Part shown: piece after piece, positions 16,949 to 24,717 of the stretch
Layout of the letters: the number at the start of each line of letters is the position of its first letter
How positions within the stretch are numbered: the first letter of the stretch is position 1
Assembly (NCBI GenBank): GCA_016183245.1
Contig: JACPEY010000035.1
Coordinates: 1 to 33,788 of the forward strand
Length of the DNA: 33,788 nt
From: Candidatus Daviesbacteria bacterium
GTDB taxonomy: Bacteria > Patescibacteriota > Microgenomatia > Daviesbacterales > UBA10151
Direction: 5' to 3'
The notes under the pieces: model-generated
What the model saw: only the letters and a program-made list of their open reading frames with translations
The model's database searches: none
Told to the model about the DNA's origin: nothing
Translations under genes and position numbers: made by a program

Positions 16949-18679
16949 CTATTTTTTCTCTATATTAAAAAAGGCAAAGCCGCTTTGGGGAATAGACATC
17001 CTGCCCGGAGCCCTTAAATTAAAGGCTTTTTTAAAATCTGCTCCCTGCAAACTCACACCATCAATAGTTACCTGATTTGTACTGCCATTACCCTGAACTA
17101 CACTGACGCTTGATGCCGAAGATATGCCTCCATATTTGCCGGCTACATTTTTTAGCTCATCCATGCTGTAAGGGTTTCCTCCCCAGCAGGAAGATATTGG
17201 AGTAATCCGGGATGCCTCTTCGCTGCTGCCTTTGATAAGCACCAGGGCCGCATTTACAATATCAGCCATTTCCGTACCATTTAACCAGGGGTTTGACCGT
17301 CCGCATTTATCACTGTTAACGCTGTAGCCCTGCGTGTACCAGGCTTTATAAACCCAGGGCGACCCGCCTGATTTTTCGAAAGATTTATCAACAAAATTTC
17401 CTCCGCCCCCTCCATCCGTAGTATCCCAGCCAATAGCAGGAATAAATACTCCATGGGTGGAAGCATAAAAGGTTACTACATCCTCTATCACCTGCCCGCG
17501 GGTGGCATTCACCGCATCTTTCCAGGACTGGGGTGAATCATCAGCTTTGGATCTGGAAAATACCTGGCAGGCCTCGGTTGTACAAATCGCCTGGCCGTTT
17601 AGTTTATACCGGTAAGCATAGGTCCTGGCTGCTACAGCCTGGGCTTTTAAAGCCTCCGGATGCCAGCTGGAAGGCATTTCCGCAATACCGTATAAATATT
17701 TTTCCTCAAAATTCATTGATCCATAGCCGGAAACATTAATATCTCCACCGGTATCTTTGCTCACCGGTTCCTTACCATAATAAGCTTTTAATATTGCTTT
17801 ATAGTCCTGGCCTGAGGAAGCCCTGCCTCTTGCCCCGTATTGGCTCATGCCTTTCCGGTGCGTATGGGCACCAAAGGAAAATACGGCAAAAGAACCGGCC
17901 GGAGCTGCCTCCCTAAAACCTTTAATAGAAGCATTGTAGTCATCTGCCAGCTCGCTGTCTCCAATGCTGGCAATAAATTGGCCTGACCTTGCTGCCAAAA
18001 TTTCCTGCTGTTTTTGCGAAAGCTCGGCAATTTTGCCGGTTAAATCTGCCTGGTAGTCTTTGGCCTTTTTAATCTCCCCGCCTAAAAAGTTGGCATTTTT
18101 GTCAACTTCTCCCTGAAAGGATGCCAATTTCACCTTATCTTTTTCAAGTTTAGTTTTTTGAGTCAAAAGATCAACTACTTCAGCAGTAATTGAAGAAATA
18201 ATTGACCGGTCTTCCCTGGTAACAGATTGGCGGTATGACAGATCCCTGAACAAATCCCCTGCTCCTATTGAGGAAAAAATCACCAGCAGCGGGTCTGCCA
18301 GATACGAACGGATATAGTAGGCCTTGACTCTTTGCTCCAAAAGCGCCTGTTGCAAAGCCAGCTTGTCTTCTCTGACATCCAGATCCTTTTGCTTGGCTTT
18401 TATATTAGTTGATAAATTGTTTAAACTGGCTTGTATTTGAGCCAATTGCCGCTTTAAAGATTCCAGCTGCCCCTCCAAAGGCTTGGTGGCTTTGACAGAT
18501 AATTGCCTTGCCTCATTTAACTCGTCAATTTGTTTTTGTAAGTCTTCTATCTCATCAGCAAAAACAGTTGGTAGTTGGTAGTTAGTAGCAAGTAGTAAGG
18601 AAATAAAAATAATAAGCAGAAAGAAAAGTTTTCTACGAACTATGAACTTAAAACTTCGAACTAATTTGCGGGCGAACAT
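16949..18679 (-). CDS. SpoIID/LytB-domain protein with N-terminal coiled coil
   Basis: Signal/TM, long coiled coil, then EALKAQAVAARTYAYRYKLNG...VNATRGQVIEDVVTFYASTHG. Confidence 0.88.
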   Translation of the reverse strand: MFARKLVRSFKFIVRRKLFFLLIIFISLLLATNYQLPTVFADEIEDLQKQIDELNEARQLSVKATKPLEGQLESLKRQLAQIQASLNNLSTNIKAKQKDLDVREDKLALQQALLEQRVKAYYIRSYLADPLLVIFSSIGAGDLFRDLSYRQSVTREDRSIISSITAEVVDLLTQKTKLEKDKVKLASFQGEVDKNANFLGGEIKKAKDYQADLTGKIAELSQKQQEILAARSGQFIASIGDSELADDYNASIKGFREAAPAGSFAVFSFGAHTHRKGMSQYGARGRASSGQDYKAILKAYYGKEPVSKDTGGDINVSGYGSMNFEEKYLYGIAEMPSSWHPEALKAQAVAARTYAYRYKLNGQAICTTEACQVFSRSKADDSPQSWKDAVNATRGQVIEDVVTFYASTHGVFIPAIGWDTTDGGGGGNFVDKSFEKSGGSPWVYKAWYTQGYSVNSDKCGRSNPWLNGTEMADIVNAALVLIKGSSEEASRITPISSCWGGNPYSMDELKNVAGKYGGISSASSVSVVQGNGSTNQVTIDGVSLQGADFKKAFNLRAPGRMSIPQSGFAFFNIEKK

Positions 18680-18786
18680 GGCCCTAAAATTCTACCATAA
18701 TTTCCTTAACCATTGACTCCAGTAACTAACCTCTCTTTCAAAATTATGCTAAGCCACAACTGGGAAAATAACACGAATTTCACAGT

Positions 18787-18901
18787 TGTCATTCTGACCC
18801 GCCTCTCAGCCGGAGGCAGTGAGGGCGGGGAATAATCTCTTGTGAATACAAGTCTGAAACAAGTTCAGAGATCCTTCGTCGTTTCACTCCTCAGGATGAC
18901 A
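18787..18901. repeat. TGTCATTCTGA...TCAGGATGACA element, copy C
   Basis: Same terminal inverted repeats as copy A; internal CCCGCCTCTCAGCCGGAGGCAGTGAGGGCGGGG shared with copy D. Confidence 0.85.
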
Positions 18902-18924
18902 GAAAGCGCAAAACTCGTAAATGA

Positions 18925-18954
18925 TTGTGGTAAACTGAATTTAATGGGTAAAAA
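18925..18954 (+). repeat. 30-bp direct repeat, left copy (TTGTGGTAAACTGAATTTAATGGGTAAAAA)
   Basis: Exact match to 19367-19396, which spans the start of the 340-aa gene. Confidence 0.9.
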
Positions 18955-18974
18955 AGTGGTATAATTTAAAAATT

Positions 18975-19250
18975 ATGAAAAAAGCTCAAATTATATCTAA
19001 TCCAAAAATTTTAGGCGGTAAACCAGTGATTGCCGGTACGAGAATTTCTGTCGAGTTGATCCTGGATAAAATCTCCGCAGGCATGAGTGAAAAAGAAATC
19101 CTGCAAGATTACCCCCATTTAACCTCTAAGCAAATCCAAACCGCAGTAGCTTATGCCAAGAAAATAGTGGCCCAAAAGAAAGGTATCGACGCTGCCAGAA
19201 GAAAAGAAATTCCACCAATTATTCTCTATACTCATGAAATTTCTCGCTGA
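18975..19250 (+). CDS. DUF433 (VapB-like antitoxin) family protein
   Basis: ISNPKILGGKPVIAGTRISVELILDKISAGMSEKEILQDYPHLT. Confidence 0.92.
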   Translation: MKKAQIISNPKILGGKPVIAGTRISVELILDKISAGMSEKEILQDYPHLTSKQIQTAVAYAKKIVAQKKGIDAARRKEIPPIILYTHEISR

Positions 19251-19284
19251 TGAAGATTTCCCAAAACCGAAGGGAAAATATTAA
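19234..19284 (+). pseudogene. Truncated DUF5615 PIN-like toxin remnant
   Basis: Overlapping ATG gives MKFLADEDFPKPKGKY*, matching the usual MKFLADENFP start of DUF5615 toxins. Confidence 0.65.
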
Positions 19285-19385
19285 AATTCAGCAAGCAAGG
19301 GCTGGAAATAATCCGTTGAGCATTTTTAATCCCTAACCCCTAGACCCTAAACCCTAATTTCTAACTTTGTGGTAAACTGAATTTA

Positions 19386-20408
19386 ATGGGTAAAAATACC
19401 ATCTTTCCAATATTTGCTTTAATCGTTTTTTTTATATTTCCTAATATAGTTAGTGCTGCTCCTTCTATAGCACCTCCGCCTACCGGGGACCTGGATCCTG
19501 GTACAACAAAACTAGTTACCGTGGATGGATTAGAAGCTAATAAGACATATGCTTGGACAGCTAAAAAAAAGACGTGTGCAAGTTTTTGTCTCTTTGCGGA
19601 TCCTTATTCAACCATTGTAACAACTTGCTATGAATCAAATAGTAGCGGCCAAATAACCAAGGAATTAGGCCCTTTTTCAAACCCGGGACTTTATCGTTTA
19701 GATATCTATAAAGCAACTGCAAACAACAATGTTTGTATACCTGCGGGCGACTCAATAATTTCACAAGAGTTTTCTGTTGGAGGGCCTACAAAAACAAGTT
19801 GCTGTGATAGCATTAGCGGCGCTCCATTTTATGACAGAAATAAGGATGGTTGTTATCAAGATCCCAATGCTTGGAATGATAGTGCCATAACGAATAAAAA
19901 GCCAACCAATTGCGAAGGCGAAAAAACTTTCTGTGAACCGGAATCTCTCCAATGCTTTAAAAAGAAAACTCCACTTATATCTGGGAAAATATGCATATAT
20001 AAAGAATATCCCGACTTTGAAGAGAAAAAGAAGGACACAAAAAAATATACTGAATGCAGTTTGGGAGGAGGGAAAATAATTCCAGGTTGTGGGGTCAAAG
20101 ATAACCAGGGCAAGGAAGATCCAAGAGGTCCGGGTATTCCTACTGCCATAGGGTGTATACATACCAATCCGGCTGAGCTTGCCAAGGACCTTTTGACCTG
20201 GGTTATAGGTATTGGAGGAGGGTTGGCGTTTTTGATGATGCTGATGGGAGCTTTCCAGATGCTGACATCAGCCGGCAATCCTGAGACTTTAAATGCCGGC
20301 AGGGACAGACTGACAAGTGCTGTCATAGGGTTGCTTTTTGTTATCTTTTCCATTTTGCTTTTGCAAATAATAGGGGTAGGGATTTTGAATTTACCAGGAT
20401 TTAAGTAA
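19386..20408 (+). CDS. Secreted Cys-rich protein with C-terminal T4SS-pilin-like module
   Basis: Signal peptide, Cys-rich ectodomain, C-terminal GGGLAFLMMLMGAFQMLTSAGNPETLNAGRDRLTSAVIGLLFVIFSILLLQIIGVGIL. Confidence 0.8.
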   Translation: MGKNTIFPIFALIVFFIFPNIVSAAPSIAPPPTGDLDPGTTKLVTVDGLEANKTYAWTAKKKTCASFCLFADPYSTIVTTCYESNSSGQITKELGPFSNPGLYRLDIYKATANNNVCIPAGDSIISQEFSVGGPTKTSCCDSISGAPFYDRNKDGCYQDPNAWNDSAITNKKPTNCEGEKTFCEPESLQCFKKKTPLISGKICIYKEYPDFEEKKKDTKKYTECSLGGGKIIPGCGVKDNQGKEDPRGPGIPTAIGCIHTNPAELAKDLLTWVIGIGGGLAFLMMLMGAFQMLTSAGNPETLNAGRDRLTSAVIGLLFVIFSILLLQIIGVGILNLPGFK

Positions 20409-20409
20409 A

Positions 20410-20867
20410 TTCAAACAAGAATTTACAATTTACAGTTTTCAATTTTCAATAAATTTACAATGAATCAATTTTCAAACTATTACAACCTGGAAGAAAGAAC
20501 CGCTAGGTTTGGAGAATCAGTTATCGGGTTGTGCAAAAAATTAAAACAGGATACTATCTCTTCACCGATTATTAACCAGCTGGTCCGCTCGTCTACAAGC
20601 ATTGGGGCAAATTACATGGAGGCAAATGGAGCAAGTTCTAAGAAAGATTTTCAGAACAAAATTTTTATTTGCAAAAAGGAATCACAAGAAACTAAGCATT
20701 GGCTTAGAATGTTAACAAAATGTTTTCCAGATATAATTACAGACACTAGAATTTTATGGAAAGAGGTGCAAGAATTAACTTTAATATTCCAAAAAATAGG
20801 TTCTTCATTAAAAATTAAAAAATGAAAATTGAATGAAAATTAGAAATTAAAAATTGGAAATTAAAAC
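20410..20867. mobile_element. Putative AT-rich element carrying a four-helix-bundle ORF
   Basis: Left TTTACAATTTACAGTTTTCAATTTTCAATAAATTTACAATG and right AAATTGAATGAAAATTAGAAATTAAAAATTGGAAATTAAAA resemble ends of 14128-14275 and 31929-32052. Confidence 0.5.
20460..20825 (+). CDS. Four-helix bundle protein (S23/IVP, bAvd-like)
   Basis: LEERTARFGESVIGLCKKL...PIINQLVRSSTSIGANYMEANGASSKKDFQNKIFICKKESQETKHWLRML. Confidence 0.92.
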   Translation: MNQFSNYYNLEERTARFGESVIGLCKKLKQDTISSPIINQLVRSSTSIGANYMEANGASSKKDFQNKIFICKKESQETKHWLRMLTKCFPDIITDTRILWKEVQELTLIFQKIGSSLKIKK

Positions 20868-21173
20868 ATGATACCTGAATTACAAAAGCTTTTTGATAAC
20901 CGTCCGGCTCCTCAGTTTAAAACCCTGGGTGATGTTTTGTCCGGTCTTTTAAACATTGTCTTTTATTTGGCCCTTTTCCTGGCCTTTTTTTACCTGATCT
21001 GGGGGGCATTTGCCTATATTTTATCCCAGGGAGGAAAAGAAGAACTGGCAAAAGCACGGGCCAGGCTTACCTGGGCCATAATCGGATTAATAATAACCCT
21101 GCTGGCATTTTTTATTGCCAAATTTGTCTCTGAAATTCTCCCGCCCGGAAAAGGAGGATTACCATTTCAATGA
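20868..21173 (+). CDS. T4SS-pilin-like (TrbC/VirB2-like) protein
   Basis: AFFYLIWGAFAYILSQGGKEELAKARARLTWAIIGLIITLLAFFIAKF. Confidence 0.8.
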   Translation: MIPELQKLFDNRPAPQFKTLGDVLSGLLNIVFYLALFLAFFYLIWGAFAYILSQGGKEELAKARARLTWAIIGLIITLLAFFIAKFVSEILPPGKGGLPFQ

Positions 21174-21649
21174 AAATTCAAAATTCAAAATTCAAAATTC
21201 AAAATTATGACGATAAAATCGAGTATCCTCGACAAAGTCGGGACAATTCAAAAATAAAAAGCCCGCCATGGCGGACTACCATACTTTTGACTTTTAACTT
21301 TTTACTTTTAACTTTCCCTTCCCCGGCTTATGCTGCCTGCGTAGACCCTGCAGGCGTTAAAATCGGGGAATGCTTTGGTTTTGGTGATTTTACCTCTTTT
21401 GGGGGGGTAGTCAGCAAATTAGTCCCTGCTGCTTTTTCCATTGCAGCAGCGGCAGTAGTTCTTTATTTTCTCTGGGGAGCTTTTAATTACTTAAAATCAG
21501 GGGGGAATAAAGAAGAAGTGGCCGGAGCCAGACAAATCATTACTCACTCAATAATTGGATTTATCATATTGATATTTGCTTTTTTAATCCTGCAATTCCT
21601 GCTGTCTTCTCTTTTTGGAATTACCGGTTTTCAATTATTCCAAAGTTAA
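21170..21649 (+). CDS. T4SS-pilin-like protein
   Basis: VLYFLWGAFNYLKSGGNKEEVAGARQIITHSIIGFIILIFAFLILQFL; 4-bp ATGA overlap with upstream gene. Confidence 0.8.
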   Translation: MKIQNSKFKIQNYDDKIEYPRQSRDNSKIKSPPWRTTILLTFNFLLLTFPSPAYAACVDPAGVKIGECFGFGDFTSFGGVVSKLVPAAFSIAAAAVVLYFLWGAFNYLKSGGNKEEVAGARQIITHSIIGFIILIFAFLILQFLLSSLFGITGFQLFQS

Positions 21650-22780
21650 TTACGCAAGAAAATCCAGGTAATTATCCGGGGTAATAATGACAAAATCCTC
21701 AGCCTTAGGATATGCCAATTCCCACTCTTTTGGAGGTAAAACCTTCTCCTTGATCGACCATTTGAATTCATAGGGAAATATTTTCCCTTCCCGCTCTTCA
21801 ATTAAATCAATTTCTTTTTGCTCATAAGTACGCCAAAAATAAGAATACCCATGAATATTTTTGTATGACCTTTTTTTCATCCTCTCTATCATGAGAAAAT
21901 TCTCCCAAAGACTACCTATATCATTTCTTAAATCTAAAGTATTAAATTGTGAGATAACCGCATTGCGTATTCCATTATCATAAAAGAAATATTTTGATGT
22001 GCTGACAACTTCTGATCGCAAATTCCTACTAAAGGCGGTAAGGCGTATAACGACAAATGCCTTCTCCAATAAATCCAGATATCGCCCGACGGTTTTTACA
22101 TCGATTGAAAGGTTCATAGCCAGTTCGTTTAACGAAACCTCATTCCCTACCTGAAAAGCCAACAGTTTCAAAAGATCAAGCAGAATCTTTGAACCCTTTA
22201 CTTGTTGAAGAGCCAGTATATCTTTAAAGATATACGAATTTACCAGTTCTTCAAGGATTTGTATTTTCTCTTCTCTTGATTGTGCGGTGAGAACTTGAGG
22301 ATAGCTGCCAAAAATAAGGTAATCTTCTAAATTTTGTTTGAGCTCATACTTGTTATATTCATTTAAAAGTTCCAGTTGGGCAATAGGATATAAAGTCAGT
22401 GTGGTTTTTCTCCCGGTTAAAGGCTCTCCAACTTGATTAGCCAAGTCAAAAGACGAAGATCCAGTAGCTATCACTTTTAAATCCGGCACTTGATCCACAA
22501 GGATCTTAATTCCCATACCGATATTCGGAATAAGTTGCGCCTCATCAATAACGATTAATTCGTACCCCTTTGTATACTCCAAAATTCTTTTAAAATCCTG
22601 CGAACCCAAGAGATCCTGCATGCGTATGTTGTCTCCGGAATCCAAACGATATTTTAAGGATGTTGTTTTTAAGAAATTTTGCAATAGGGTGGTTTTTCCT
22701 ACTCTGCGGGGGCCATAAATAATCAGCGCGCGGTTTTTCTTTAGAAATGGAGTCAGGATATTATAAAATCTGGTTATCAC
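21650..22780 (-). CDS. DUF4143-type AAA ATPase (GTG start at 22780 proposed)
   Basis: Walker A YGPRRVGKTTLLQ, LIVIDEAQLIPNIG, ATGSSSFDLANQVGEPLTGRK, IDLIEE...PYEFKW. Confidence 0.88.
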   Translation of the reverse strand: MITRFYNILTPFLKKNRALIIYGPRRVGKTTLLQNFLKTTSLKYRLDSGDNIRMQDLLGSQDFKRILEYTKGYELIVIDEAQLIPNIGMGIKILVDQVPDLKVIATGSSSFDLANQVGEPLTGRKTTLTLYPIAQLELLNEYNKYELKQNLEDYLIFGSYPQVLTAQSREEKIQILEELVNSYIFKDILALQQVKGSKILLDLLKLLAFQVGNEVSLNELAMNLSIDVKTVGRYLDLLEKAFVVIRLTAFSRNLRSEVVSTSKYFFYDNGIRNAVISQFNTLDLRNDIGSLWENFLMIERMKKRSYKNIHGYSYFWRTYEQKEIDLIEEREGKIFPYEFKWSIKEKVLPPKEWELAYPKAEDFVIITPDNYLDFLA

Positions 22781-22845
22781 AAGCAAAGATATATCATATT
22801 TCCATAAATTTGTCAAATTTTATGGAGTGATATTCCATAAATTTG
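22779..22845 (-). promoter_or_regulatory. ATPase promoter/operator with repeated TTCCATAAATTTGYCA
   Basis: TTCCATAAATTTGTCA at 22800-ish and TTCCATAAATTTGCCA about 30 bp later; inverted CCATAAATTTG-T-CAAATTTTATGG; minus TTGACA-N17-TATATC-7 nt-GTG. Confidence 0.6.
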
Positions 22846-22898
22846 CCATACAATTATCCTCTCTTTTTGGAATTACCGGCTTCCTTATTTAAAATCAA

Positions 22899-23747
22899 TT
22901 AAGGAGGCTCGTCAGGAACAGCTCCATCACCAGCTCCAGCACCACCAGCATCTTGACCAGTATCTCCTCCTGCACCAGTTTCGGCCCCCTTTCCGCTCAA
23001 CCAATTTCTAACCCAATTTATTCCTCTTCCCGGTAAACCCGCTAACCGCCTAATTCCATTCCCAATTTGTCTCCTAAATACTACTAATGTGCCTAATACG
23101 GCGAGCCCGACCGTAACTTTCCCTATAGGCTCCCACGGAATCTCTGAGGTATTGCTACCTCCTGATTCTGTAGTAACTGCGTAAGTAGGACTTGGCCTTG
23201 GCGGTGCTTTAGCTATAACAGTTGCCTCTGCTCTAGCTGTAGCAGCCGCTTTTCTATCTGCAAGTTCTTTAACAACAGCCTTCTCTGTAGCTTCTTGAGT
23301 AGCTTGAACATTCGGTGTAACTATAGGAACAGGCGTGTCAGGAGGCTTTGGTGTACCTGTCGGCTTCTGGGTTTCAGTTGGCTTAGGAGTATTAGTGGGT
23401 GTTACTGCTAAGGCTGTTGCTGTTGCTTTCATGCCAGCCAGGATTTCATCCTTCTTACGGTTTTTTTCCGCCTCAGTAATGACTGTCTGCATAGCAGCTA
23501 TCTCTCGATCCTTTACATCAGGTGTGGAAGTTGGAGTAAAAGTAACTGTCGGTGTTAATGTAGGTGTTAATGTAGCTGTTCTTGTAGGTGTAGTAGTTGG
23601 GGTTTCGCCTGCCGCACTAATAGATCCTGCTCCTCTATCAACTCCCAAAAAACCAATTGCGGCCGTACCTGCTGCTGCCACTGTTAAAGCCGCCTTCTTT
23701 TTCAAACTGCTTCTTTTTTCCGGTAATTCCGGATTAAATTCTGCCAT
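22899..23747 (-). CDS. Thr/Pro-rich membrane protein (start MAEFNPELP proposed)
   Basis: TPTTTPTRTATLTPTLTPTVTFTPTSTP stalk, TM VTVGLAVLGTLVVF, basic then Gly-rich tail; TATAAT 6 nt before ATG 23747. Confidence 0.75.
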   Translation of the reverse strand: MAEFNPELPEKRSSLKKKAALTVAAAGTAAIGFLGVDRGAGSISAAGETPTTTPTRTATLTPTLTPTVTFTPTSTPDVKDREIAAMQTVITEAEKNRKKDEILAGMKATATALAVTPTNTPKPTETQKPTGTPKPPDTPVPIVTPNVQATQEATEKAVVKELADRKAAATARAEATVIAKAPPRPSPTYAVTTESGGSNTSEIPWEPIGKVTVGLAVLGTLVVFRRQIGNGIRRLAGLPGRGINWVRNWLSGKGAETGAGGDTGQDAGGAGAGDGAVPDEPP

Positions 23748-23835
23748 ATTTAAATTATAGCATAGCACAATTAAACGATTTATGCAAATTTTATAGGCTT
23801 ATTCCATTGTTGTCTTTTTATGGTAATATATTTTT

Positions 23836-24495
23836 ATGGTTATTTATAAAATTTTTGTAACTGCTATTATTCTTATCCTATTTCCATTAACAAACATAAC
23901 CAATGTATTTGCCATAAGCGAAACAGGTCAATGCGATCCTTTAGACTTTCAACCTAATCATGGTTGTGATACGGGTTTATTATGCAAATCTTTTACAGCT
24001 GACCCTAATCGTGGATCTTGTGAAAAACCTATAACTGAAACAGGCCAATGTAGCCCTAATGACTTATTACCTAATCATGGTTGTGATACGGGTTTATTAT
24101 GCAAATCTTTTACAGCTGACCCTAATCGTGGATCTTGTGAAAAACCTGCAGGTAGCGCGCAAAATAGAATACCAGATATCTTTGGTAAAATTTCACCTCC
24201 TTCTGCTTTACAAAACCTTTTAAAAAATGATCCGACTGGTGCCGGGGCTATCAGTAAATTTTTATCCAACGGCGTAACCTTAATTTATTCTATAGCAGCT
24301 ATTATATTGCTTTTTATGTTTCTGTGGGGGGCATTCCAATGGCTGACCTCAGGAGGAGACAAGGAACAACTGGCTGCTGCCCAGAAAAGGATTATCAATG
24401 CCATTATCGGCATCATCCTTTTTGCCGTAGCTTTTGCAGTAATACAGGTTCTGGGACAATTTACCGGCTTTACCTTTTTTGCAGGACAAAAGTAA
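23836..24495 (+). CDS. T4SS-pilin-like protein with duplicated Cys-rich N-terminal domain
   Basis: Signal peptide, 2 x ETGQC...CDTGLLCKSFTADPNRGSCEKP, then LFMFLWGAFQWLTSGGDKEQLAAAQKRIINAIIGI. Confidence 0.82.
   Translation: MVIYKIFVTAIILILFPLTNITNVFAISETGQCDPLDFQPNHGCDTGLLCKSFTADPNRGSCEKPITETGQCSPNDLLPNHGCDTGLLCKSFTADPNRGSCEKPAGSAQNRIPDIFGKISPPSALQNLLKNDPTGAGAISKFLSNGVTLIYSIAAIILLFMFLWGAFQWLTSGGDKEQLAAAQKRIINAIIGIILFAVAFAVIQVLGQFTGFTFFAGQK
23920..24153 (+). repeat. 117-bp tandem duplication in coding sequence
   Basis: Units at 23920 and 24037; 78-bp identical block 23953-24030 and 24070-24147. Confidence 0.95.
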
Positions 24496-24525
24496 GAGGT
24501 AAGTGTTCAGGAGTTGTCAAAACTT

Positions 24526-24638
24526 TGTCATCTTGACCCGCCTCTCAGCCGGAGACAGTGAGGGCGGGGAAAGATCTCTAGATTAATCTTGAGATTCCTC
24601 ACTACGCCTGCCTGCCGGCAGGCAGGTTCGGAATGACA
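24526..24638. repeat. TGTCAT...ATGACA element, copy D, with nested CCTGCCTGCCGGCAGGCAGG
   Basis: TGTCATCTTGACCCGCCTCTCAGCCGGAGACAGTGAGGGCGGGGAAAGATCTCT closely matches copy C; 20-mer palindrome at 24607-24626. Confidence 0.85.
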
Positions 24639-24717
24639 ATTTACTGGAAAACTCTGAATAGTTACAGCGAGGGGTCTTGACAAGTGGTTTAGGATGTGGA
24701 ATAGTTAAACTACAGCT

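Noticed and set aside
19321-19356. Telomere-like CCCTAACCCCTAGACCCTAAACCCTAA
   Set aside because: Short low-complexity text similar to other CTAGA/CCCTA filler near repeats; no array or chromosome-end evidence.
19561-20353. Minus-strand ORFs opposite the 340-aa pilin-like gene
   Set aside because: No domains or promoter; antisense to a well-supported secreted protein.
21174-21205. CRISPR-like short periodic repeat (AAAATTC)n
   Set aside because: Heptamer low-complexity in coding sequence, no spacers, no cas genes.
23335-23760. 141-aa plus ORF (VGVKVTVGVNVGVNV)
   Set aside because: Antisense shadow of the Thr/Pro-rich repeat region.
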